A stretch of 64,000 nucleotides of DNA from Streptomyces lydicus (lineage in GTDB: Bacteria > Actinomycetota > Actinomycetes > Streptomycetales > Streptomycetaceae). The stretch spans positions 7,750,001-7,814,000 of the forward strand of contig NZ_RDTE01000003.1 of the NCBI RefSeq assembly GCF_004125265.1, read 5' to 3'. The notes under the pieces are model-generated. The model ran no database searches, was not told the DNA's origin, and worked only from the letters and a program-made list of their open reading frames with translations. Within the stretch, counting starts at the first letter, position 1. Each line of letters begins with the position of its first letter. The position numbers were made by a program, and so were the translations under genes. Shown piece after piece: positions 33,756 through 42,548 of this stretch.

Positions 33756-35279
33756 GTGACTTTTTCCGCCCCGGGGCCCGCTGCGCCCCAGCTCAACGGG
33801 CCGAACCGGCCCGCGCCGGGCCCGGCAGCCGACGAAGGCCTGGCCCGTCGGCTGCGCGCCCTCGCGTGCACCGCGCCGCTGCACGACCTCGACGTGCGCA
33901 AGGCCAACCTCGCGGGCGAGTACGGGATCTACGCCATGGCGGAGGTGGCGCTCGCCGTCATCGATCTCGTCACCCTCCACATGGACTTCGACACCGGCGC
34001 CGACCACGAGGAGATAGTGGCGAAGGCCCTCCCGCGGATCGCCGCCCAGGCCCCCCGCCGCCCCTCGGGCGAGCACGAGCGGGTGGCCCGTTGGGTGCTG
34101 GAGAACCTGATCAACGTCGGCAGCGTGGACCGCGGCTTCCGGGCCGTCTACGGCACCTTCAACACCGAGGGTCAGTACGTCCGCCGCGACTACGACTTCA
34201 AGCTCATCGAGGAGGTCCCCGGCGCCGGCGGCACCGTCTTCCTGCGGGCCACCGACGAAGCGGTCAACGTCCTGGTCGGCGCGCTCGACACGGATGTCAC
34301 CAGCGCCCAGATCGCCGCCGAGGTCAAGCTGGAGGTGCTGATCAACCGCGGCCGGCTGGCCGACGCCCAGCTCGCCGCCGAGCAGGCCCGCTACCGCACC
34401 GTGCAGTACGCCGAGACGCTGCGCAGGACCCTGGACGCCACCCGCCGCAATGTCCGCGCCGTGGACTGGCTGGAGACCGTCCCGGACATGATCAACGAGG
34501 CGCTGGACCACGTCGCGGACCGCTACCGCCACGAGAACGCCATCCTGACGAACATCCGCAAGGCCCGGGACGAGACCGAGGAGCCCGAGCACAAGCGCCG
34601 TGCCGCCGAGCTCGTCGACATCGTCAAGGACTGCATCCGCCGGCACACCCAGCTGCAGTCCCGGCTGCTGGAGGCCGGACCGCTCTTCCGCGCCGAGCAG
34701 GACCGGCAGGCCTTCGCCACCCCCGTCGCCCGCTCCGGACTCGACCTCTACGGCCAGCTCGTCGCCCCCCTGCTGCCGCTCCCCGCCGAGCAGGCCATCC
34801 GCGTCACCGACGCCTTCTTCGCCCAGGGCACGGGCCTGCGCACGCCCTCGGCCGTCCGGGTCGGCGACCTCGTCGAGGTGCTGCTCACCCCGCCCGTGGA
34901 GCGCGAGCACCTGGGCGCCGAGATGCCCGAGCCCGATCTGGTGGCGACGCCCGACGACAGCCGCTTCAGCGAGGCGCAGCTGGACGCCGCGATGACGCTG
35001 CTCGACCTGCCCGCCGACGCACCCCGAAGGCTCTCCGGGCTGCTCGCCGACGCCCGCCGCAGCGATCCCGAACTCCCCTATCTCGTCGCCCTGCTGGCGG
35101 TGCACGCCGCCAGCCCGCCGGTCGGTACGGCGTACCGGCAGGGTGAGCAGCAGCTGCTGTTCGCCGTCGACGACGGCACGGAGCTGACCGATCCCGAGTT
35201 CGGCGGCGCCGACCTCATCGTCGGCACGGCCCTGCTGGACTCCGCCGGAATGGCCGCGGACCGTTCGGAGGTGGCGTGA
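33756..35279 (+). CDS. Kleisin-like subunit of an SMC/condensin-like complex (MksF/JetA position)
   Basis: This 507-residue soluble protein has no exact family match that I recognise. It has a helical N-terminal domain (LHDLDVRKANLAGEYGIYAMAEVAL), a middle FNTEGQYVRRDYDFKLIEEV strand-rich part, and a long charged helical/coiled-coil region (about residues 190-320). A further helical domain ends it. This shape and its position before a small winged-helix-type protein and an SMC-like ATPase match the kleisin of MksBEF and JetABC (Wadjet) complexes. GTG 33756 is preferred: TACTCT lies eight bases upstream, like a leaderless promoter. TTG 33726 or GTG 33732 are alternatives. Confidence 0.6.
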   Translation: MTFSAPGPAAPQLNGPNRPAPGPAADEGLARRLRALACTAPLHDLDVRKANLAGEYGIYAMAEVALAVIDLVTLHMDFDTGADHEEIVAKALPRIAAQAPRRPSGEHERVARWVLENLINVGSVDRGFRAVYGTFNTEGQYVRRDYDFKLIEEVPGAGGTVFLRATDEAVNVLVGALDTDVTSAQIAAEVKLEVLINRGRLADAQLAAEQARYRTVQYAETLRRTLDATRRNVRAVDWLETVPDMINEALDHVADRYRHENAILTNIRKARDETEEPEHKRRAAELVDIVKDCIRRHTQLQSRLLEAGPLFRAEQDRQAFATPVARSGLDLYGQLVAPLLPLPAEQAIRVTDAFFAQGTGLRTPSAVRVGDLVEVLLTPPVEREHLGAEMPEPDLVATPDDSRFSEAQLDAAMTLLDLPADAPRRLSGLLADARRSDPELPYLVALLAVHAASPPVGTAYRQGEQQLLFAVDDGTELTDPEFGGADLIVGTALLDSAGMAADRSEVA

Positions 35280-35425
35280 TGGCGGACCGCGTCCAGGGCG
35301 GGCGGCAGGCGAGCCGCGTGGCGCGCCCGGTCCGGCAGGGCCCCGGCCCGATGCCGCCCGGCCGCCCGGTGCCGTGCCGGCCAGAGATTTCCGAGACCGT
35401 CCCCAGCAAGGAGCTTGTTCCGTGA
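35279..35425 (+). CDS. Possible 48-codon small ORF coupled between the kleisin-like and MksE-like genes
   Basis: ATG 35279 overlaps the upstream stop (TGATG). The ORF ends at TGA 35423-35425, which overlaps the GTG start of the next gene. It encodes a basic Arg/Pro/Gly-rich 48-residue peptide (MADRVQGGRQASRV at the start, SETVPSKELVP at the end). Nearly all third codon positions are G or C, matching the local coding bias. It fills the whole 142-base gap between the two genes. It may encode a small subunit, or translation of it may only hand ribosomes to the next gene. No homologue is known to me. Confidence 0.4.
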   Translation: MADRVQGGRQASRVARPVRQGPGPMPPGRPVPCRPEISETVPSKELVP

Positions 35426-36441
35426 CCCAGTACGACGAGACGCCGCAGCCGGATCCGGCGTCCGCGGCCGGTGAACCGGGCTGGGGCGCACCCACCGCCG
35501 ACACCGAGCCGGCCGAGGCGGGAGACGCCCCCGAGCTCTCGGCCTCTCCTCCGCTCCCGCCTCCGCCCTCGCCGTCGCTCGACCGGGGGGACTCCGCCGA
35601 GCAGGGGCGACCCCACCCCCTCACCCCGGCCGATGCCGCCGACGCCGCGCGGCTGGTGTCCTTCGGCCTCCAGCCGAAGCTGCTGCCCGCCCGTGACGCC
35701 GAATACGGCGAACTGCTGCGCCGCTATCGCGACGAGCCCGCCTTCGCCCGGCTCGCCGACGCCGTCGCCACCGGCCTCGGCCTGGTCGTCCTGGAGGTCT
35801 CCACCCGCGCCGGGATGGCCGTCACCGCCCACGAGGACTCTGTCTTCGCCGTTCGGATGGGTGACTACGCGCGTCGCGCCTCCGCCGACTCCGCCGACCG
35901 CTTTCTGCACGGCCTGGCCCATCTCGCCGTCGCCGCACTGGCCTTCCCGCGCCCCGAAGACCTCGCCGACGACGGCTATATCGGCCGGATCACCGTCAAC
36001 GGCGTCGACGCCTTCGTCCGGCAGGCCTGCCGTCGCCTGGAGGAGCGCGCCGAGCAGGAGGGCGAGAACACCGACCCGGCCACCGATGCCCCCGGCCTGG
36101 AATCCGCCTGGCGTCTCTACGCGCGGCGCAGCGCGACCGGCGCCACCAAGGACGCCCGCCGGCTGGCCGGTTCGACCACGGGCATCATCGCCAAGGCCGT
36201 CACCTTCCTCGTGGACTCCGGCTTCCTGCAGCGCACCGGCGACGACTCCGGTGGGGCCTACCGCACCACCGCCCGCTATCAGCTCCAGGTCCGCGACATG
36301 GCCGGCAGCGCCGCCATGGCCGAGCTGCTGGAGCTGGGCATCGTCCCCGTCGCCGACGGCAGCGCCGCGCTGCTGCCGGGCGAGGAAACCGAGGACCTCG
36401 ACCTGGTCGCGGACGCCGGACTGCCCTTCCACTCCGGATGA
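35422..36441 (+). CDS. MksE/JetB-like subunit of an SMC-like complex
   Basis: This 339-residue protein starts at GTG 35422, eight bases after AAGGAG. The first 70 residues are acidic and Pro-rich (disordered). From about residue 72 a helical region (DAADAARLVSFGLQPKLL, DAEYGELLRRYRDEPAFARLADAVATGLGL) leads into winged-helix-like parts. The C-terminus (GFLQRTGDDSGGAYRTTARYQLQVRDMAGSAAMAELLELG) resembles a wHTH such as that of MksE/MukE/JetB, which bridges kleisin and ATPase. It lies directly before the SMC-like gene. Its stop is inside the first unit of a 24-bp tandem repeat. Confidence 0.58.
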   Translation: MTQYDETPQPDPASAAGEPGWGAPTADTEPAEAGDAPELSASPPLPPPPSPSLDRGDSAEQGRPHPLTPADAADAARLVSFGLQPKLLPARDAEYGELLRRYRDEPAFARLADAVATGLGLVVLEVSTRAGMAVTAHEDSVFAVRMGDYARRASADSADRFLHGLAHLAVAALAFPRPEDLADDGYIGRITVNGVDAFVRQACRRLEERAEQEGENTDPATDAPGLESAWRLYARRSATGATKDARRLAGSTTGIIAKAVTFLVDSGFLQRTGDDSGGAYRTTARYQLQVRDMAGSAAMAELLELGIVPVADGSAALLPGEETEDLDLVADAGLPFHSG

Positions 36442-36506
36442 CGAGCCGACCCCACGGCCGGATGACGAGTTGGCCCCGCGGTCGGATGACGAGTTGGCCC
36501 CGTGTC
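36435..36506 (+). repeat. 24-bp tandem repeat, three units, across the MksE-like stop codon
   Basis: Units begin CGGATGACGAG at 36435, 36459 and 36483. Units two and three differ at three positions (CGGATGACGAGTTGGCCCCG). Each unit carries the same in-frame TGA, so duplication did not change the protein end. Confidence 0.85.
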
Positions 36507-36634
36507 CGCTGATCTTCCGGCGGAGGGCCGGCGACCGTGCCGGCCGGCTTGCCACCGACCGGCACTCCCCCCGACTGACCGCTGACCGCCGACCGACGCC
36601 GACCGCAACTCGCTTCCCCCCACCCCCGAACCCA

Positions 36635-36679
36635 CCCCCGCCCCCTCCCCCGAAGGGGGAGGGGGGAGGGGGCGGGGGG
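36635..36679 (+). other. C/G-block hairpin before the SMC-like gene
   Basis: CCCCCGCCCCCTCCCCC (36635-36651), loop GAA, then a G-run (36655-36679) that pairs with a seven-base bulge. The G strand has several runs of five or more G and could form a quadruplex. It lies between two genes of one operon, so it may attenuate or block decay rather than end transcription. Confidence 0.6.
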
Positions 36680-36696
36680 AGCGGCACTCCTGCCCG

Positions 36697-36740
36697 ACAC
36701 GACAACTTCCCGAACACGACAACTTCCGACACGACAACGA
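36697..36740 (+). repeat. Direct repeats ACACGACAACTTCC upstream of the SMC-like start
   Basis: ACACGACAACTTCC occurs at about 36697 and 36714, and a third partial copy (ACACGACAACG) follows at about 36729. They end ten bases before the ATG of the ATPase gene, where only a weak GAGAG ribosome site is seen. They may affect translation initiation. Confidence 0.65.
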
Positions 36741-36749
36741 GAGTCCGCC

Positions 36750-39700
36750 ATGTACGAGCTGTCCCGGGTCCGCCTCTACTCCATCGGGCCCGCCGGTGCG
36801 CGCTATGCCGACACCGTGCTGGACCTGCGCGGAGTCGGCGCGCCCGTACCCCGACCGGCCCCGGCCCAGGCGGACTTCTTCGAGGACGAACCGGTCGGCC
36901 CGCCGCGCCGCCCGGCGCCCGCGGGTGTGCTCTTCCTGGAGAACGGCGGCGGCAAGTCCGTCCTGCTCAAGCTGATCTTCTCGGTGATGCTGCCCGGCCA
37001 CCGCAACACCCTCGGCGGCGCCAGCTCCGGCGTCCTGCGCAAATTCCTGCTTGCCGACGACTGCGGCCATGTCGCCCTGGAGTGGCAGCACGTCCTCACC
37101 GGCGAGAGCGTGGTCGTCGGCAAGGTCAGCGAATGGCGCGGCCGGCAGGTCTCCAACGACCCGAGGAAGTTCGCCGAGGCCTGGTACAGCTTCCGCCCCG
37201 GCCCGGGCATGAGCCTGGACTCCCTCCCCGTCGCCGAGGCCACCGTCGTCCGTCCCCGCCAGGAGAACGGTGAGGGCAGCTCCGGAGCCCAGGGCCGCCG
37301 GCGCACGATGAAGGGCTTCCGCGACGTCCTCACCGAGGCGGGGAAGAGCTACCCCAATCTGGACGTGGTCTGGGAGGAGGGCCACGAGCGCTGGAACGTC
37401 CACCTCGGCGAGCTGGGCCTGGACCCGGAACTCTTCCGCTACCAGCGGGAGATGAACGCCGACGAGGGTGAGGCGGCCGGCCTCTTCGCGGTCAAGAACG
37501 ACTCGGACTTCACCGACCTCCTCCTGCGCGCCGTCACGGACACCCGGGACACCGACGGCCTCGCCGACCTCGTGCACGGCTTCGCCCACAAGCTCGGCCG
37601 GCGCGCCGAACTCACCGCCGAGCGGGACTTCACCGCCGGTTCCCTCGATCTGCTCTCCCGTATCGCCGACGCCGCCGAGCAGCGCGAACGCGCCCGCGAG
37701 GTGCATGCGGGCGCCGAGCGCCGCACCCGCGCCCTCGCCCAGCGGCTCTACGCCCGCGGCACCGAGGAGCGCGGCCGCGCCGCCGAGCTGGCCGAACAGG
37801 TCGCCGCCGCGGCCCATCGCGTCACCGACGCCGAGCGGGGCCGCGAGCGCCGCTCCCTGGTCTCCGCCGAACTCGCCTACCGGCACGCCTCGCTGGCACT
37901 GGCCGCCGCCGAGAAGGGCGCCGCCGCCCAGCGCCGTGAGCTCAACGACGCCCGTACGCTGCACAGCGCCTGGCAGGCCGCCGAGACCGCGCTGCGGCAC
38001 CGCGCCGCCGCCGACCGCTCCGCGCGGGTCGCCGCCGCCATCCGTGAGGCCGAGCGGGACGCCGCCCCCGCGCTCGCCGCCCGGGCCACCGCCGCCGCCG
38101 ACCTCGTACGTGCTCTGCACACCGCGGCCGAGGCCGGGGAGCAGGTCGCCAATGAGGAGGAGGAGCGCTCCGCGGCCCTCCAGGAGGCCGGTGAATCCGC
38201 GCACCGCGACGCCACCACGGCCGCCACCCACGCCCAGCGCGCCCGCAGCGAGGCCGACCACCTCAAACAGCGTCTGGCGGAGGTCACCGAGGAGACCGCC
38301 GAAGCCGTCCGGGCCGGCTGGCTGGACGACAGCGCCCCCGACGCCGACCCGGCCCGTGCCGCGCTCGCCGCCTCGGACGCCGAGAAGACCGCCGTTGAGG
38401 CCTGGGACTCGGCCCGGGAGACCGCCCGGCAGGCCACCGACCGCGCCCGCGAGGCCACCGCCCGGCACTCCGCCGCCGAGCTGGCGGCGGCCCGCGCCGA
38501 CGACGCCGCGCAGGCCGCCGGGCGTGCCCACGAGGCCGAGCGCCTTGCCGCCGAGTCCATCGGCGCCGAGCAGCGGCTCGCCGACCTCCTCGGACTCCCG
38601 CAGTCCGAGGCCAAGTCCCCGGGCGTGCCCGGCCCCCGTACGGCCACCCCCGGTACGGACCCGGTCACCCCCCGCCGTCCCGCCGCAGGACCGCTCACCG
38701 CCGAGGAGCTGGACCGCAACGCCGACGAACTGCACGCGCTGCTGGAGGAGGGCGTCTCGGCCGCCGAACGGCAGCTGTTCGACCTGCGCACGGCCGCCGC
38801 CGACGATGCGCGGATCCTCGGCGCGCTGGGTGACGGCGGACTGCTGCCACCGGGGCCCGATGTGCTGGCCGCCGTGGAGTACCTCGGTGAACACGGCGTC
38901 CCCGCACTGCCCGGCTGGCGCTATCTCGCCCAGTCCGTCGACCCGGCCGACCACACCCGGGTGCTCGCCGCCCGCCCCGAGCTCGTCGACGGCGTGATCA
39001 TCACCGACCCGGACACCCATGCGCGGGCCCGCGACGTGCTCGCGCAGGCCGCGCTGCTGCCGCGTTCGGCGGTCGCGGTCGGTACCGCCGCCGCGCTGCT
39101 CGCGCCCACGCCGGCCCCCGACGAGCGGGAGAGCGGCGTCTTCCTCGTCCCGCCGAACCCCGCGATGCACGACGAATCCGCCGCCGACGAGGAGCGCCAG
39201 GCGCTGCGGGCACGCGCCATAGAGCGCGACGACGAGATCCGGGCACTGGCCGCCCGGCTCGCCGGGGACCGGGCGCTGGCCGCCCGGCTCGGCTCGTGGC
39301 GGGCGGGCTGCCCGGCCGGCCGGCTCGCGGAACTGGCCGCCGCCGCGGACGAGACCGCCGCCGCGGCCGAGGAGGCCGCCGCCGAGCTGGCCGAGGCCCG
39401 TGCCGCCCGCGTCGAGACCGAGGAGGTCGCGGCCGAGGCCACCCGGGTGCGCGACGAACGCCAGGAGACCGCACAGCGCGCCCGCCGCGCCGCCGACCTG
39501 CTGGCCGGGCTCGCCCACCGGCTGCGGGAGCGCGCCTCCTGGCAGTCCCGGATGCGTGAACTCGCCGATGAGGCGGCCGAGTTCGAGGCCCGCGCCGAGG
39601 AGTGCGTGGACCGCGCACGGGCCGCCGACGAGGACCGCAGGGCCGCCCAGCGCGCCGCCGACGATGCGCGCCGTACCTCCCGCGCACTGCGCGCCGAGCG

Positions 39701-41435
39701 TGCCGAGATCGCCGGTGTGCCGGACGAGGTGGGGGAGGCCCCGGAGGGCGCCGGCGCCTCGCTGCCCGCGCTGCGCGAGGCCTACCGCGCCGCCTCCCAG
39801 CTCTACGAGAAGGTGGGTGTCGGCGCCGACCTGCGCGCCGAACAGGCCCGCGCCGAGGGCGACGAGAGCGCCGCCCTGGCCGAGCTCAACCGCCTCACCA
39901 ACAAGGTCCGCACCCGCGCGGAGGCGCTGCTGGAGAGCCCGGACGCCGCCGACGGCCCGTCCCGGCAGGCTGCCGCGGCCCGCGCCGAATCGCTGGTGCA
40001 CATGCTGGAGACCCGCGCCTCGGCCGCCAGTGAACAGCTGGGCCGGCTGCGTGGCGAGGCCGAGCGGCTGGCCCCCACCGACGGCGAGGCGCACACCGAG
40101 CTGCCCGACGAGCTGGTGCCCAAGGACGCCGACCGCGCCAAGGAGCTGCTGCGCACCGCATCGGGCGAACTGGCCACCACCACCGACATGCTGGAGGCCG
40201 CCCGGGCGCAGCACGAGGAGCTGCTGCGCGCCCACCGCGCCGCGGAGGACGCCGCGGGCGGCTTCGACGAGACCGCCGCCCTGCTGCGCGACCTGCTCCG
40301 CGATCACCAGGACGCCGAGGACGCCGTCGACGGACAGATCGAGCCGTACGCCGGCCGGGTGGAGGAGGCCCGGCAGGCCGCCGCCGAGTCCCGCCGCTCG
40401 CTGCGCGGCTGCGCCGCCGACCTCTCCACCGCCGAGTCCGCGGTGCGCGAGGCGAGCGACATCCTCGTACGGCACGCCAACTCCACCCGCTACGAGCAGG
40501 TCCGCACCCCTGCCCGCCAGCAGATCCGCGAACTGCCCGCCTCGGCCCTCCCGGACCACGCCGCCAAGTGGGCGGACGCCTTCGCCCCGCGGCTGCGGGT
40601 GCTCACCGACGAGCTGGCGCAGCTGGAGCGCAACCGCGACTCCATCGTCGACCGGCTCCGCGGGCTGGTCGAGTCCTCGCTGACGACACTGCGCTCCGCC
40701 CAGCGGCTGTCCCGGCTGCCCGAGGGGCTGGGGGAGTGGTCCGGGCAGGAGTTCCTGCGGATCCGCTTCGAGGACCCCGACCAGGCCACGCTCACCGAGC
40801 GGCTGGGCGAGGTGATCGACGAGGCGACCCGTGCGGCCGTCAAGAAGAACAGCGATCTGCGCCGGGACGGGATGTCCCTGCTGCTGCGCGGGGTCAGCGC
40901 GGCGCTGCAGCCGCGCGGGGTGGCCGTGGAGATCCTCAAGCCGGACGCGGTGCTGCGCGCCGAGCGGGTGCCGGTCGGACAGATGGGTGACGTCTTCTCC
41001 GGCGGCCAGCTGCTGACCGCCGCCATCGCGCTGTACTGCACGATGGCCGCGCTGCGCAGCAACGACCGGGGCCGCGACAAGCAGCGGCACGCCGGCACCC
41101 TGTTCCTGGACAACCCCATCGGCCGCGCCAACGCGACCTATCTGCTGGAGCTCCAGCGCGCCGTCGCCGACGCCCTGGGCGTCCAGCTGCTCTACACCAC
41201 CGGCCTCTTCGACACCACGGCGCTCGCGGAGTTCCCACTGGTCATCCGGCTGCGCAATGACGCGGACCTGCGGGCCGGGCTGAAGTACATCAGCGTCGAG
41301 GAGCATCTGCGGCCGGGCCTGCCGCAGCCGGACCCCTCCGGTGAGGCGATCCACGGCCAGATCACGGCGACGCGGATGTACCGGCGTCCGGAGGACCCTG
41401 CTCCTGAGGAGGAGGCGGATCCGGCCGGCGGCTGA
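36750..41435 (+). CDS. SMC/MukB/JetC-like coiled-coil ATPase
   Basis: This 1561-residue protein has the split ATPase head of an SMC-like protein. The N-terminal Walker A is ENGGGKS at residues 64-70. The C-terminal signature FSGGQ is at 1416-1420, and the Walker B strand is LFLDNP at about 1451-1456. Long Ala/Glu/Arg-rich coiled coils (about 280-650 and 830-1330) flank a globular hinge-like region (about 660-830, DARILGALGDGGLLPPGPDVLAAVEYL). The Walker B Asp is followed by Asn where SMC proteins have the catalytic Glu. With the two preceding genes it forms an MksF-E-B or JetA-B-C type set for DNA loop extrusion or plasmid exclusion. No nuclease gene follows. Confidence 0.72.
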   Translation: MYELSRVRLYSIGPAGARYADTVLDLRGVGAPVPRPAPAQADFFEDEPVGPPRRPAPAGVLFLENGGGKSVLLKLIFSVMLPGHRNTLGGASSGVLRKFLLADDCGHVALEWQHVLTGESVVVGKVSEWRGRQVSNDPRKFAEAWYSFRPGPGMSLDSLPVAEATVVRPRQENGEGSSGAQGRRRTMKGFRDVLTEAGKSYPNLDVVWEEGHERWNVHLGELGLDPELFRYQREMNADEGEAAGLFAVKNDSDFTDLLLRAVTDTRDTDGLADLVHGFAHKLGRRAELTAERDFTAGSLDLLSRIADAAEQRERAREVHAGAERRTRALAQRLYARGTEERGRAAELAEQVAAAAHRVTDAERGRERRSLVSAELAYRHASLALAAAEKGAAAQRRELNDARTLHSAWQAAETALRHRAAADRSARVAAAIREAERDAAPALAARATAAADLVRALHTAAEAGEQVANEEEERSAALQEAGESAHRDATTAATHAQRARSEADHLKQRLAEVTEETAEAVRAGWLDDSAPDADPARAALAASDAEKTAVEAWDSARETARQATDRAREATARHSAAELAAARADDAAQAAGRAHEAERLAAESIGAEQRLADLLGLPQSEAKSPGVPGPRTATPGTDPVTPRRPAAGPLTAEELDRNADELHALLEEGVSAAERQLFDLRTAAADDARILGALGDGGLLPPGPDVLAAVEYLGEHGVPALPGWRYLAQSVDPADHTRVLAARPELVDGVIITDPDTHARARDVLAQAALLPRSAVAVGTAAALLAPTPAPDERESGVFLVPPNPAMHDESAADEERQALRARAIERDDEIRALAARLAGDRALAARLGSWRAGCPAGRLAELAAAADETAAAAEEAAAELAEARAARVETEEVAAEATRVRDERQETAQRARRAADLLAGLAHRLRERASWQSRMRELADEAAEFEARAEECVDRARAADEDRRAAQRAADDARRTSRALRAERAEIAGVPDEVGEAPEGAGASLPALREAYRAASQLYEKVGVGADLRAEQARAEGDESAALAELNRLTNKVRTRAEALLESPDAADGPSRQAAAARAESLVHMLETRASAASEQLGRLRGEAERLAPTDGEAHTELPDELVPKDADRAKELLRTASGELATTTDMLEAARAQHEELLRAHRAAEDAAGGFDETAALLRDLLRDHQDAEDAVDGQIEPYAGRVEEARQAAAESRRSLRGCAADLSTAESAVREASDILVRHANSTRYEQVRTPARQQIRELPASALPDHAAKWADAFAPRLRVLTDELAQLERNRDSIVDRLRGLVESSLTTLRSAQRLSRLPEGLGEWSGQEFLRIRFEDPDQATLTERLGEVIDEATRAAVKKNSDLRRDGMSLLLRGVSAALQPRGVAVEILKPDAVLRAERVPVGQMGDVFSGGQLLTAAIALYCTMAALRSNDRGRDKQRHAGTLFLDNPIGRANATYLLELQRAVADALGVQLLYTTGLFDTTALAEFPLVIRLRNDADLRAGLKYISVEEHLRPGLPQPDPSGEAIHGQITATRMYRRPEDPAPEEEADPAGG

Positions 41436-41462
41436 GCCGCGGCGTGGGAGGCCTGCGGACGG

Positions 41463-42548
41463 TCACACCACCACGACCGACCGCAGGACCTCCCCGCGCT
41501 GCATCTTCGCGAAGGCCGGTTCGACGTCGTCGAGCGTGACCGTTTCGCTGATGAACCGCTCCAGATCGAGCTTGCCGCTCAGGAACAGATCGATCAGCAC
41601 CGGGAAGTCGCGGCTGGGCAGGCAGTCGCCGTACCAGGACGACTTGAGCGCGCCGCCGCGGGAGAAGAGGTCGATGAGCGGCAGTTCGATCCGCATGTCC
41701 GGGTCGGGCACCCCGACCTGGACCAGAGTGCCGGCCAGATCTCGCATGTAGAACGCCTGCCGGTAGGTCTCCGGGCGGCCCACCGCATCGATTACCACAT
41801 CGGCGCCGTGCCCGCCGGTGAGCGCGCGGACCGCCTCGACCGGGTCCGTGCCACGGGAGTTGACGGTGTCGGTGGCGCCGAACCGCTCGGCGGCGTCCAG
41901 CTTGCCCTCGTCGAGATCGACGGCGATCACCCGCCGGGCGCCGGCCCGGGAGGCGCCCGCGATCGCGGCGTTGCCGACGCCGCCGCAGCCGATGACGGCG
42001 ACGGTGTCCCCGCTGCCCACCCCGCCGGTGTGCACGGCCGCGCCGTACCCGGCCATCACCCCGCAGCCGATCAGGCCCGCGGCCTCCGGGCGGGCCGAGG
42101 GATCGACCTTCACCGCCTGCCCGGCGGCGACCAGGGTCTTCTCGGCGAAGGCTCCGATGCCCAGGGCCGGGGTCAGCTCCGTGCCCTCCAACAGGGTCAT
42201 CGGCCGGCCGGCGTTGCGCGAATCGAAGCAGTACCACGGACGGCCGCGCCGGCAGGCCCGGCACTGTCCGCAGGGCGCCCGCCAGGCCAGCACCACATAG
42301 TCGCCGGGCGCCAGGTCGGTGACCCCGGCACCGACCGCCTCGACGACCCCGGCCGCCTCATGGCCGAGCAGGTACGGGAAGTCGTCGCCGATCGCGCCGT
42401 CGCGGTAGTGCAGATCGGTGTGGCACACCCCGCAGGCCTGCACGGTCACGAGCACGTCGCCCGGACCGGGATCGGGTACGAGGATCGGCAGCACCTCGAC
42501 GGGGGCGCCCTTCTTGAGGGCGACGACGGCGCGGGCTTCGTGCGGCAT
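41463..42548 (-). CDS. S-(hydroxymethyl)mycothiol dehydrogenase (zinc alcohol dehydrogenase family)
   Basis: This 361-residue medium-chain dehydrogenase has catalytic zinc ligands in ACGVCHTDLHYRDG and LLGHEAAGVVEAVG and the structural zinc cysteines CGQCRACRRGRPWYC. The NAD-binding VIGCGGVGNAAIAG is followed by Asp in IAVDLDEGKLDAAERFGATDTVN. The overall pattern matches mycothiol-dependent formaldehyde dehydrogenase, which oxidises the formaldehyde-mycothiol adduct. ATG 42548 follows TAGGAG. A palindrome about 170 bases upstream and an adjacent IclR gene suggest local control. The neighbouring Rieske ferredoxin hints that an oxidative demethylation elsewhere makes the formaldehyde. Confidence 0.88.
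   Translation of the reverse strand: MPHEARAVVALKKGAPVEVLPILVPDPGPGDVLVTVQACGVCHTDLHYRDGAIGDDFPYLLGHEAAGVVEAVGAGVTDLAPGDYVVLAWRAPCGQCRACRRGRPWYCFDSRNAGRPMTLLEGTELTPALGIGAFAEKTLVAAGQAVKVDPSARPEAAGLIGCGVMAGYGAAVHTGGVGSGDTVAVIGCGGVGNAAIAGASRAGARRVIAVDLDEGKLDAAERFGATDTVNSRGTDPVEAVRALTGGHGADVVIDAVGRPETYRQAFYMRDLAGTLVQVGVPDPDMRIELPLIDLFSRGGALKSSWYGDCLPSRDFPVLIDLFLSGKLDLERFISETVTLDDVEPAFAKMQRGEVLRSVVVV

Noticed and set aside
36279..41354. 1691-codon minus-strand open frame
   Set aside because: It is fully antisense to the SMC-like ATPase, has a Gly/Val-rich composition without domains, and arises from the high GC of the coding strand.
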